This document shows, piece by piece, positions 8,552 to 16,488 of a stretch of DNA of 64,000 nt (positions are counted from its first letter, which is position 1; every line of letters starts with the position of its first letter). The position numbers and the translations under genes were made by a program. A model generated the notes under the pieces. The model was not told the origin of the DNA, made no database searches, and saw only the letters and a list, made by a program, of their open reading frames with translations. Origin of the DNA: Marinagarivorans algicola (GTDB lineage: Bacteria > Pseudomonadota > Gammaproteobacteria > Pseudomonadales > Cellvibrionaceae); contig NZ_LGAK01000009.1 of assembly GCF_001292705.1 (NCBI RefSeq), positions 62,001 through 126,000 on the forward strand. The letters run 5' to 3'.

Positions 8552-9761
8552 TTCAATGTGTCAGTGCAACACACTATAATTTCTTTTATTTTGGAGTGTT
8601 GCAGCTATGGCCCAGCGTGGAAGACCGGGATTTAGTGATAATGAAAAGCATATGACGTGGAAGTTATGGCGGCAAGGCGCTTCATTTAGTGAGATAGCAA
8701 GATCACTCAATAAAGAGCCAGGTTCTGTTTATGGTGTCTTAAAACTCCATGGTGGGATAAGCCCTCGCATCAGAGCGGCATCTCAAGATCACCTTCAGTT
8801 TTCAGAGAGAGAAACTATCTCTCGCGGGCTGGCCGCAGGCCAGTCAATACGGTCAATTGCGCGAGAGCTCAATCGCTCCCCCTCGACTGTTAGCCGGGAA
8901 ATCAATCGCAACGGTGGAGCTGAAGGTTACCGAGCACTTAAGGCCGAATCTCGATCTGAAACGCAGCGCAGACGCCCCAAGCAGCATAAGCTTGAGCGAA
9001 AGTCACTGAAGCAGTTAGTGACTGTAAAGTTAGAAAAAGATTGGTCTCCTCAGCAAATAGCGGGCTGGCTTCAAAGAAAGTACCCGCAGGATGAGCGTAT
9101 GCGAATCTCTCACGAAACTATTTATAGGGCACTATTCATTCAATCTAAGGGCTTATTAAAGCGTGAATTGCTTGCTCAATTACGCTCAAAAAGAACGATG
9201 AGGCATGCACGCAATCATAGCAACAAGGGCCGAGAGTGGGGTGTTGTCGATGGCATATCAATTAGTCAGCGACCGGCCGACGTAGAGGACCGCGCCATTC
9301 CCGGTCACTGGGAGGGTGATCTCATATCGGGCTCGAACAACACGCATATTGCAACTCTTGTTGAGCGGAAATCACGCTATACGATAATGGTCAAGGTAGA
9401 TGGGAAAGATACGCAAAGTGTCATAACAGGCATTTTAAGGGAGGTGGCTCAACTTCCGGCGCATTTATGGGAAAGTATTACTTGGGATCGAGGCGGAGAG
9501 ATGGCAGATCACAAGCGGTTAACTCTTGAGAAAGATATTGATGTTTATATTTGTGATCCTCAAAGCCCATGGCAGCGTGGCACGAATGAAAATACAAACC
9601 GTTTGTTACGGCAATACCTTCCTAAGAAAACGGACCTTTCAGTGCATCGTCAAGCCGACCTCAATCGGATTGCAAAAAAATTAAATCAAAGGCCGAGAAA
9701 AACATTGGGGTATTCAACACCCGCCGATGTATTATCAAGCCTGTTGCGCTGACCCATTGAA
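8552..9761 (+). mobile_element. IS30-family insertion sequence
   Basis: The 1,210-bp element is bounded by imperfect inverted repeats: TTCAATGTGTCAGTGCAACA at 8552-8571, and its counterpart at 9742-9761 whose reverse complement is TTCAATGGGTCAGCGCAACA (18 of 20 match). It contains one transposase gene. I see no clear 2-3 bp target duplication at the edges, so the exact ends are uncertain by a few bases. The element lies inside the decayed island, just after the truncated integrase. Confidence 0.8.
8607..9752 (+). CDS. IS30 family transposase
   Basis: A 381-residue transposase. Two DNA-binding helical regions are at about 12-45 (ARSLNKEPGSVYGVL) and 70-108 (REL NRSPSTVSREINRNG), the latter the HTH that is diagnostic of IS30. 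The DDE catalytic core follows: HWEGDLISG with the first Asp, then TWDRGGEM with the second, and SPWQRGTNENTNRLLRQYLP with the final Glu, the characteristic IS30 end. The frame is intact and of normal length, so the IS may be active. The start ATG has GGAG-type upstream sequence (TTTGGAGTGTTGCAGCT). Confidence 0.93.
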   Translation: MAQRGRPGFSDNEKHMTWKLWRQGASFSEIARSLNKEPGSVYGVLKLHGGISPRIRAASQDHLQFSERETISRGLAAGQSIRSIARELNRSPSTVSREINRNGGAEGYRALKAESRSETQRRRPKQHKLERKSLKQLVTVKLEKDWSPQQIAGWLQRKYPQDERMRISHETIYRALFIQSKGLLKRELLAQLRSKRTMRHARNHSNKGREWGVVDGISISQRPADVEDRAIPGHWEGDLISGSNNTHIATLVERKSRYTIMVKVDGKDTQSVITGILREVAQLPAHLWESITWDRGGEMADHKRLTLEKDIDVYICDPQSPWQRGTNENTNRLLRQYLPKKTDLSVHRQADLNRIAKKLNQRPRKTLGYSTPADVLSSLLR

Positions 9762-10122
9762 ACCACAAGTACTAGTATTAAAGAGTTAATCGGACGCAGT
9801 AGGCAGATAAATGCCTAGATCGTTCAGCTTTCTGAGGGTACAGGTAGCTAGCTGCCCCAGAATTTACATAATGCCCCAAGTCATAAATACCGAATGGGCA
9901 GGGTGAGTGTGTGCCTGAGTGGCGTGAACTAAGGCTTTGCCCAGACTGCCCCAAAAGCCCAAGGGATGAGTGCCAAAAGCTTTCTCAAAAAGGGAAAGTC
10001 TTGCTCAATTAAACGCCACAACACTTTTACGCGCATAAAAATGTAAAATATCACACTTTTCTGCGCGTAAAAGTGTAGACTGAGTTATACTACAGGCAGT
10101 TAACAGTCTTAATTGGCGGGAA
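9762..10122. other. Gene-free stretch inside the island
   Basis: Between the IS30 element and the ATPase gene I see no supportable gene. The left part holds several stops in all plus frames and could be decayed coding sequence. The right part holds the long inverted repeat at 10021-10076, listed separately. Confidence 0.4.
10021..10076. promoter_or_regulatory. Perfect 15-bp inverted repeat upstream of the ATPase gene
   Basis: ACACTTTTACGCGCA at 10021-10035 and its exact reverse complement TGCGCGTAAAAGTGT at 10062-10076 are separated by 26 bp. A third ACACTTTT at 10053-10060 makes the right arm also a local palindrome (ACACTTTT, 8 bp, AAAAGTGT). The element ends 46 bp before the ATG at 10123, so it overlaps the likely promoter and looks like an operator; a recombination site is another option. 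Confidence 0.5.
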
Positions 10123-11442
10123 ATGACAATGCAGCGCAACTTACTCAACGCCCTAATAGCATGGAAAAGTCAACCTGTGCGCAAGCCATTATTGATCGAT
10201 GGCGCAAGACAAACAGGTAAAACCTATCTACTGCAAGAGTTGTTTGGGAATACCTTTGCCAACATCCTTCGTATCGACTTCCTTGAAAACCCAGCTTACA
10301 AAGAAGCGTTCGATGGCTCGTTGTCACCTGACGAGCTAGTAATGAACATTGAGTTGTTAACCAACCAAGCGTTCAATCCAGACACCGACTTGCTGATATT
10401 AGATGAAATTGGCGAATGTGAACGAGCCGTAACTTCGCTGAAGTATTTTGCCGAAAAAGCACCGTCCTATTTTGTCGCAGCCAGCGGTTCGAACATTGGT
10501 TTGCTCAATACCTTCCCTGTAGGCAAGGTAGAACAATACAATTTACGACCACTGACCTTCCAAGAATTTATTTACGCATCCAACGAGCAAGCACTGATCA
10601 AAGCATTTGATAGTCAAGCAAGCACACCGGCGGTGCACACTAAATTGATGGATAAACTAACCGACTATTTTTTTACCGGTGGTATGCCGGAAGCCGTTTC
10701 TGCTTGGTATCAGTTTAAGGATTCAAGCATTCTAGAGCGTGTTGAAAAAGTCACAAAAATTCATGCCGATTTAGTTGAAGGTTATCGCCGCGATTTCGGT
10801 AAGTACGCGGGCAAGGTCGATGCCACACTGATTGAATCGGTGTTTAATAGCATTCCAGCCCAGCTATCACTTGTCAGCGATGAGTCGGTTAAACGCTTTA
10901 AATTTAAGCATGTGCATGAGCGTAAATCTCGTTATAGCGATTTTGAAACCGCGATCCATTGGCTTAACTGCTGCCGCTTAGCTTTGCCAAACTACCCTAT
11001 TGAAGGATTACCGAAGTCTCCGTTGGCGGCCTATAAAAAAGACAATATGGTTAAACTATTTCTGTTTGATGTGGGCCTGCTCAATCATATGCTGGGCAGC
11101 AGTTATAAAGAGATTAAGCAACAAAACTATGAATACAAAGGCTATGTGGCTGAAAACTTTGTGCAACAAGAGCTCACAGCTATTGGCGTTGACCCAAGCT
11201 ATTCATGGAATGACGCCCGCGCCGAAATCGAATTTATTTTGGCGACCGATGAAGGCGATATCATCCCTGTGGAAGTCAAAAGTGGTAAACGTACAAGAGC
11301 AAAATCGTTGGCATCCTACGTTGAAAAATGTACTCCAAATAAAACCTTTAAGTTAACGGGTACACAAGGCTCTTCAGCGTTAGAACAAACCAATATCGTG
11401 ATGCCTTTGTATTTCACGCAGTATTTACCAGAGAGATGGTAA
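10123..11442 (+). CDS. AAA_14/DUF4143 ATP-binding protein
   Basis: A 439-residue protein with an AAA-type ATPase domain and a C-terminal DUF4143 region. The Walker A motif GARQTGKT is at residues 27-34 and Walker B TDLLILDEIGE at about 87-97. FTGGMPEAVSAWY is a common DUF4143 motif. The C-terminus has AEIEFIL...IPVEVKSGK, which resembles a PD-(D/E)xK nuclease-like core. Members are frequent in mobile or accessory DNA; their function is not established, with links to defence or toxin-like modules suggested by context only. It is intact and lies between the two integrase remnants. A GGCGGGAAATGACA sequence around the start offers a ribosome binding site (GGCGGG). Confidence 0.8.
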   Translation: MTMQRNLLNALIAWKSQPVRKPLLIDGARQTGKTYLLQELFGNTFANILRIDFLENPAYKEAFDGSLSPDELVMNIELLTNQAFNPDTDLLILDEIGECERAVTSLKYFAEKAPSYFVAASGSNIGLLNTFPVGKVEQYNLRPLTFQEFIYASNEQALIKAFDSQASTPAVHTKLMDKLTDYFFTGGMPEAVSAWYQFKDSSILERVEKVTKIHADLVEGYRRDFGKYAGKVDATLIESVFNSIPAQLSLVSDESVKRFKFKHVHERKSRYSDFETAIHWLNCCRLALPNYPIEGLPKSPLAAYKKDNMVKLFLFDVGLLNHMLGSSYKEIKQQNYEYKGYVAENFVQQELTAIGVDPSYSWNDARAEIEFILATDEGDIIPVEVKSGKRTRAKSLASYVEKCTPNKTFKLTGTQGSSALEQTNIVMPLYFTQYLPERW

Positions 11443-11895
11443 AGGCGCGTTGCCTAGGCCCGAAGGTCTACACAAAGTTACCTTAGGGATAACAATTTGT
11501 AGACCTGATGCTTACCATTCGACACTCAGTCTTATCTCTCTTGGATACCATAGTATCCATATTGAGCTTATTTCTATTAAAATGGACACCATAATGTCCA
11601 TTTCAGGCTAAGTGAGCTTTCTGCTGACTCATTACTATCGTGTAGAACCAGTGAAAAAATGGCAAAGCTATGTTGACGGAAATCATGCTCGATAAAGCCC
11701 TTCAAAACTGCTATGTTTTAGCTCTAACAGCAGCATAAAAACGGCACTGTTTTTCCATTGCTAACCACTAAGATTTAGTAAAAGCCATAGGCAAGTGGTG
11801 GGCAGTTTGGTGGGCAAACAGGCATTTTTGAACGGTTTCTTTTCGTTAAATCATTGAGTTTGTTAGGATCTAGTCCGCTGCTCAATGAGCAGGTT
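11443..11895. other. Island right arm without genes: hairpins and repeat motifs
   Basis: No ORF is supportable here. AGGTCTACA (11464-11472) pairs with TGTAGACCT (11498-11506) and could end the ATPase transcript. Two related palindromes are at 11542-11559 and 11581-11602 (listed separately). GGTGGGCAG-type motifs at 11797 and 11809 lie 80-100 bp before the second copy of the yicC 3' end. The segment looks like the right arm of an integrated element. Confidence 0.5.
11542..11602. promoter_or_regulatory. Two homologous palindromes, probable operator pair
   Basis: TGGATACCATAGTATCCA at 11542-11559 and AATGGACACCATAATGTCCATT at 11581-11602 share the pattern TGGAyACCATArTrTCCA. The bases that differ do so symmetrically (T:A pairs become C:G pairs in both arms), so pairing or dyad symmetry is kept. 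Their centres are 41 bp apart, close to four helical turns. No intact gene lies directly downstream, so they may be operators of a lost regulator or toxin-antitoxin gene. Confidence 0.45.
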
Positions 11896-11917
11896 CAAAA
11901 TATCGAATAGTTTTTTT
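11896..11917 (+). other. Second copy of the yicC 3' end (att core, right/internal)
   Basis: CAAAATATCGAATAG and the T-run repeat the end of yicC at 7581-7602. The preceding bases GAGCAGGTT read E-Q-V in the yicC frame, so the copy encodes EQVQNIE-stop as against EQIQNIE-stop in yicC. The distance between the two copies, 4,315 bp, would be the size of the first integrated segment. Confidence 0.6.
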
Positions 11918-12172
11918 ACCCATCCAAGAATGTTTTAGAAGCCCTGTTATTTGCTTGTAAATACAGGTTTTTTTTATTCTCCCCGTCCAAATCGGTTTGC
12001 AGATGTCCGTTACCAACTACGTGTTTAGTGGTGGGCAGAATGGTGGGCAGTAAGTTACCCAGTTTTCGCATTTAACTCGCCATCACAATAGGTTAGCTGC
12101 TGATTCAATAAGCAAATCGGTGGTGGGCAGCCATTATTGCCCCTCCATTATTTCAGCAACTATGGAGTAAAC
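11918..12172 (+). repeat. Duplicated integrase upstream region (second copy)
   Basis: This region repeats 7603-7909 almost base for base. It is 53 bp shorter, because sequence between two GGTGGGCAGT direct repeats (present at 7727 and 7778) is missing. The terminator stem of the first copy is broken here. GGTGGGCAG motifs remain at 12030-12038, 12042-12050 and 12122-12130. Confidence 0.8.
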
Positions 12173-12379
12173 ATGGGAAAACTCACAGTAAAACAGGTTA
12201 TTGCTTACAGCAAAGCCGACCCAAAAAAATATTCAGACGGTGAAGGCCTATACTTTTGCGTCCGCAAACAGGGCTCGCCGTATTGGATGATCCGCTACAC
12301 CACAGCCAAAGGAAGACGAGAAGCAACCTTGGGGCAATTTCCTTTAATGTCGTTGGCAGACGCCAAACAGGGGAATTAG
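12173..12379 (+). pseudogene. Tyrosine integrase N-terminal fragment (second copy)
   Basis: MGKLTVKQVIAYSKADPKKY to L-M-S-L-A-D-A-K is nearly identical to the first copy at 7910, with Trp (TGG) where that copy has a stop. The identity ends after GACGCCA (12359-12365); the frame then runs into a stop at 12377-12379. The break coincides with a perfect 12-bp inverted repeat: GACGCCAAACAG at 12359-12370 and its complement at 12388-12399. Only about 65 residues of the arm-binding domain remain, so no recombinase activity is expected. Confidence 0.8.
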
Positions 12380-12771
12380 CCCATTTACTGTTTGGCGTCT
12401 CGATTAAAATCCAACGCTGGTAGGCCTTGCCAGTACTGGCACAAAGTTAGGTTTGGCACTTTTTGTACCCTAAACCAACCTCGGCATCAAGGTACAAACC
12501 GTTTGTTTTTTCCAACCCAGAATGCAAACGATCGTTTGGCGTCTCGATTTTTTTGCACTAGCCAAATGTGTAGTGGTCAACCCATCTGATCACGAGTTTA
12601 GAGTTTTTTTATAAAGCTGTTTTTTAAAAGGTTGTAGTGTGGTGGCCTGATCCTACACATTGCATGAGCTAAAAAATATAACAAGCCAATCATTTTTTTG
12701 GGGCCAAAAAAAAGGCCTACATCCCTCACGGAACATAAACCTCTTTAGTTTAGCTAACGAGCTAGCTCAGC
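12380..12771. other. Gene-free junction between island and nrdA
   Basis: No ORF of credible composition. TTTGGCGTCTCGATT occurs at 12391-12405 and again at 12535-12549 in the same orientation, the first copy being one arm of the inverted repeat that truncates the integrase. A third yicC-end copy, expected if a second element were complete, is not present. The convergent end of nrdA is at 12772. Confidence 0.4.
12391..12549 (+). repeat. 15-bp direct repeat at the integrase breakpoint
   Basis: TTTGGCGTCTCGATT is found at 12391-12405 and 12535-12549. The first copy forms an inverted repeat with the last bases of the truncated integrase. The repeats may mark the ends of a small inserted or deleted segment. 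Confidence 0.5.
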
Positions 12772-15675
12772 TTATTGACAAGCCTCGCAATCGGGCTCGT
12801 CTATTGAGCAGGCGAGTGGTACTGGTGCGGCTTGTGGCTCCGCTTGGGCGGTTGTGCTTTGGCTTTGATTTTCTGAGGATACCGCGTTGTGGCTGCCGCG
12901 CTCGACGGTAGATTTTTCGGTGCTTGAAGCTGCTAGAGCACGTAAATAGTAAGTGGTTTTAAGGCCGCTATACCATGCCATACGATAAGTAATATCGAGC
13001 TTTTTGCCGTTAGCGCCAGCAATATATAGGTTAAGGCTTTGTGCTTGGTCAATCCACTTTTGGCGACGTGATGCGGCCTCGACTAGCCAGCGTGGCTCTA
13101 CCTCGAAGGCAGTGGCGTACATGGTTTTAAGATCCTCGGGTACGCGGTCAATTTTTTGCAGCGAACCTTCGTAATACTTAAGATCGTTAATCATGACATT
13201 GTCCCACAAGCCGCGGTCTTTAAGATCGCGCACTAAATAGGGGTTAACCACGGTAAACTCACCTGAAAGGTTTGATTTAACATACAAGTTTTGGTATGTC
13301 GGTTCGATACTTTGACTCACGCCAGTAATGTTGGCGATAGTGGCTGTGGGGGCGATGGCCATAACATTTGAGTTACGCATGCCTTGGGTTTTTACGGTTT
13401 CACGTAAAGTGGCCCAATCTAAGCGCTCGGTTTTGTCCATTTGAATGTACTTAGCACCACGGTTTTCTTCTAATAGCTTAATGGAGTCGATGGGTAAAAT
13501 GCCCTTGCTCCATAGCGAGCCATCAAAGGTGCCATAGCTGCCACGCTCGGCGGCAAGCTGGCTAGAGGCGGCAATGGCGTGGTAGCTGACAAGCTCCATC
13601 GACTCATCGGCAAACTCGACGGCTTCTTTGCTGCTATAGGCAATGTTTTGCTTATATAGAGCGTCTTGAAAGCCCATAATACCCAAGCCCACAGGGCGGT
13701 GGCGCATGTTGCTGGTGCGTGCTGCTGGTACGCTGTAGTAATTAATATCAATGACATTATCGAGCATACGTACAGCCGTTTTGATGGTGGCGGCCATTTT
13801 TGCTGTGTCGAGCTTGCCATCGATAATATGCTGCGCCAAGTTAACCGAGCCTAGGTTACATACGGCAATCTCTTCGTTCGCTTTTGTATTGAGTGTAATT
13901 TCGGTACATAAGTTAGACGAATGAATAACGCCGGCATGCTGTTGCGGGCTACGCAAGTTACAAGCATCTTTAAAGGTAATCCAAGGGTGGCCTGTCTCAA
14001 ATAACATACCGAGCATTTTACGCCATAAGTCGAGGGCGCGTACCTTTTTGCTGAGTTTTAGCTCGCCGTTGGCGGCCATTCTTTCGTACTCTTCGTAGCG
14101 CTCTTCAAACGCTTTACCAAAAAGGTCGTGCAGGTCGGGTGTTTCATGTGGCGAAAAGAGTGTCCAGTGCTCGTCTTCGAACATGCGCTTCATGAATAAG
14201 TCGGGCACCCAGTTGGCGGTGTTCATATCGTGGGTGCGGCGACGGTCATCACCGGTATTTTTGCGCAGCTCTAAGAACTCTTCGATATCTAGATGCCATG
14301 TTTCGAGATAGGCACACACAGCGCCTTTGCGTTTGCCGCCTTGGTTAACTGCAACGGCGGTATCGTTAGCCACTTTTAAGAAGGGGACGACGCCTTGTGA
14401 GCGACCGTTGGTGCCTTTGATGTAGGCGCCGAGTGAGCGCACAGGCGTCCAGTCATTGCCTAGGCCGCCGGCAAACTTGCTGAGCAAGGCGTTATCTTGC
14501 ATGGCGCCGTAAATGCCGTGGAGGTCATCGGGAATGGTGGTTAAGTAGCACGACGATAACTGCGGGCGCAAAGTGCCGGCGTTAAAGAGTGTTGGTGTTG
14601 AGCTCATGTAATCGAATGAGCTTAATAGACGATAAAATTCGATAGCGCGCTCGTTCTTTTCTTCTTCGCGCTCAGCAAGGCCCATGGCAATACGCATAAA
14701 AAATATTTGCGGTAGCTCGATGCGTACGTCATCGCTATGAATAAAGTAGCGGTCGTATAAAGTTTGTAGGCCTAGATAGGTAAATTGTAAGTCGCGCTCG
14801 GCAATTAAGGCTTTGCCTAAAAGCTCGAGGTCAAAATCTTTGAGTTTAGGGTCGAGTAACTCGAGCGCTACACCCTGTTCGATATATGCCGGTAGCGCTT
14901 GCAAATAGTACTCGCTCATTTCGCTTTGAGTCGCTTTGTTGGCGATACCTAAAAAGCCAAGTGCTTCGCTGCGCAATTTGTCGAGTAATAAACGAGAAGT
15001 GGCGTAGGTATACTGCGGCTCACGCTCGACAAGTGTGCGTGCCGAAATAACCAGCGAGGTGTTTACGTCGTCATCGGTAACGCCGTCATAAAGATTGCGC
15101 AGCGCTTCGGTAAGAATCGCGCTCGGGTCGGTGTTTTTGAGCCCGGCGCAAGCTTCGGTGACTAAAGTGTTTAAACGTACAATATCAAGTGGCGTTAACG
15201 AGCCGTCTTCTTGTTTAACGTTAATATCGGGGTATTTGAATGCGGTGCGGCTGAGGTTTTTTTGAGCTTCACGGAGTTTAGCGCGCTCAGTGCGGTAAAT
15301 CACGTAATCGCGGGCTACTTTGTGCTCGCCAGCGCGCATTAAAATTAGCTCAACTTGGTCTTGTATTTCTTCGATATGGATGGTTCCACCTGAGGGCATG
15401 CGGCGACGAAAGGTTGAGCTAATTTGGTTGGTGAGCTTTTCGACGGTCTCGTGAATACGGCTTGAGGCTGCTGCCACACCACCTTCAACAGCCAAGAAGG
15501 CCTTGGTCATGGCGATGCTGATCTGGTCATCGTTGTAAGGTACAACCGTACCGTTGCGCTTGATAACGCGTAGCTGCCCTGGTGTATGTGCGGCGGTATT
15601 ACTGGGCGCGTTAGCGCCGGTGGCATTGCTGCTTGTGGCAGATACGGGTTGTGATGATGGCGCATCAGTTTGCAT
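12772..15675 (-). CDS. nrdA: Class Ia ribonucleoside-diphosphate reductase, alpha subunit
   Basis: A 967-residue protein, longer than E. coli NrdA (761) and close to the two-ATP-cone form of Pseudomonas. A low-complexity Ser/Ala/Thr N-terminus of about 30 residues precedes the first ATP cone (LRVIKRNGTVVPYNDDQISIAM); a second, cone-like region follows at about 150-230. The active site carries SSCYL, NLCTE (the NxCxE radical residues) and the C-terminal CSIDEPDCEACQ with redox cysteines. It makes deoxyribonucleotides with the NrdB radical subunit. No nrdB is adjacent: downstream lies the decayed island. The ATG at 15675 has AGGAGAG upstream. A long upstream region with DnaA-type and NrdR-type sites is described separately. 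Confidence 0.96.
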   Translation of the reverse strand: MQTDAPSSQPVSATSSNATGANAPSNTAAHTPGQLRVIKRNGTVVPYNDDQISIAMTKAFLAVEGGVAAASSRIHETVEKLTNQISSTFRRRMPSGGTIHIEEIQDQVELILMRAGEHKVARDYVIYRTERAKLREAQKNLSRTAFKYPDINVKQEDGSLTPLDIVRLNTLVTEACAGLKNTDPSAILTEALRNLYDGVTDDDVNTSLVISARTLVEREPQYTYATSRLLLDKLRSEALGFLGIANKATQSEMSEYYLQALPAYIEQGVALELLDPKLKDFDLELLGKALIAERDLQFTYLGLQTLYDRYFIHSDDVRIELPQIFFMRIAMGLAEREEEKNERAIEFYRLLSSFDYMSSTPTLFNAGTLRPQLSSCYLTTIPDDLHGIYGAMQDNALLSKFAGGLGNDWTPVRSLGAYIKGTNGRSQGVVPFLKVANDTAVAVNQGGKRKGAVCAYLETWHLDIEEFLELRKNTGDDRRRTHDMNTANWVPDLFMKRMFEDEHWTLFSPHETPDLHDLFGKAFEERYEEYERMAANGELKLSKKVRALDLWRKMLGMLFETGHPWITFKDACNLRSPQQHAGVIHSSNLCTEITLNTKANEEIAVCNLGSVNLAQHIIDGKLDTAKMAATIKTAVRMLDNVIDINYYSVPAARTSNMRHRPVGLGIMGFQDALYKQNIAYSSKEAVEFADESMELVSYHAIAASSQLAAERGSYGTFDGSLWSKGILPIDSIKLLEENRGAKYIQMDKTERLDWATLRETVKTQGMRNSNVMAIAPTATIANITGVSQSIEPTYQNLYVKSNLSGEFTVVNPYLVRDLKDRGLWDNVMINDLKYYEGSLQKIDRVPEDLKTMYATAFEVEPRWLVEAASRRQKWIDQAQSLNLYIAGANGKKLDITYRMAWYSGLKTTYYLRALAASSTEKSTVERGSHNAVSSENQSQSTTAQAEPQAAPVPLACSIDEPDCEACQ

Positions 15676-16069
15676 TCAATAGCTCTCCTAATTAAGTGCC
15701 GCTTGGGTGGCGCTTATAATTTAATATTCCAATACCAGCACGATGTAAAGGCGCTGCATATTTTTTGTATGCTTTTTGACTTATGGTCCTGCTACTTTGC
15801 GGCTCAAACATAGGCAGAGGCAAAGCGCCTACATCAGCGAAAAGCGGCAGGTTTAAGCAAAAAAGACAGCAATAAAAATCATGCAGTGCCAGTTAGTGTT
15901 TATGCGCGACAAACGTTCAGCTTTTGGTGTTAAATGACCGAGCTTGAGTGTTTGAACCACTGTGCGTGAGTTTTTAACCCCCTTAGACATGTGTGTACAT
16001 TAAATGCACACTGACGATGCAAAAAGGCGTACACAGACTAAGGGTATAAACTGAGTGGGTTGTACAAAA

Positions 16070-16117
16070 ACACCACATGTTGGGGTTGGGCTGAAAACGA
16101 GCTACAAGATAAAGTGA
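16070..16117 (-). promoter_or_regulatory. Candidate pair of NrdR boxes
   Basis: ACACCACATGTTGGGG (16070-16085) and CTACAAGATAAAGTGA (16102-16117) each resemble the NrdR consensus acaCwAtATaTwGtgt, keeping the central CwA-AT-wG positions in the second and most in the first. They start 32 bp apart, the helical spacing expected of NrdR box pairs. The individual matches are weak, so this is a proposal only. Confidence 0.35.
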
Positions 16118-16180
16118 TTTTGACAAAGTTGCAATAGTGAAAAGCAGGGGGCAAAGTGTGAGTAAATTGTGGACGCCATT

Positions 16181-16189
16181 GTGGATAAG
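16181..16189 (-). promoter_or_regulatory. DnaA box upstream of nrdA
   Basis: TGTGGATAA reads TTATCCACA on the minus strand, a perfect DnaA box. A weaker TTGTGGAC lies 12 bp before it. DnaA is known to control nrdAB in E. coli, and the site stands about 500 bp upstream of nrdA on its strand. Confidence 0.55.
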
Positions 16190-16488
16190 TACCTGTAAAC
16201 CAAGCGGTCTGCGGGGTGTAACCCGATGAGAATTTAGTGAACGCGCTAAAGATAGAATTGTTTTATTTTGATTGGTTTTATATGCCAAAAAAGCCTTAGC
16301 TTTTTACCGAAAAAGTCAAGACTTGTAATGTCGATGTTTGGATGACTTTAGTGCCTTTATTATGGAATTGGTGGTTGTAATGCGCGACTAAACTGTTGTA
16401 GAGGTGGTCACGCGGGCTGGTTGTTAGTGTGTGGTTTTTTAAAGCATGGCGATGAGATTTGTGTGTGACAGCGGCAGGAGATGTGTAA

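Larger units (their letters stand above)
15676..16488 (-). promoter_or_regulatory. Long upstream region of nrdA
   Basis: 813 bp separate nrdA from holA, both read leftward. I see no real gene; the short frames here have no binding site. The region contains a perfect DnaA box and two NrdR-like boxes (separate entries). Such a long leader, richer in A+T than its neighbours, suits a tightly cell-cycle-regulated nrdA promoter. Confidence 0.5.

Noticed and set aside
8552-9761. Target-site duplication of the IS30 element
   Set aside because: The bases flanking the inverted repeats do not match, so no duplication can be claimed.
7600-12400. Region considered as a prophage
   Set aside because: No phage structural, lysis or replication gene is present; only integrase remnants, one IS and one ATPase gene.
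12392-12589. Plus-strand frame after the integrase fragment
   Set aside because: It starts inside a repeat arm, ends in decayed sequence, and shows no family features.
15983-16288. Minus-strand frame upstream of nrdA
   Set aside because: It covers the DnaA and NrdR-like sites, has no binding site, and the protein composition (Thr, His, Cys and Leu rich) is not like a real gene here.
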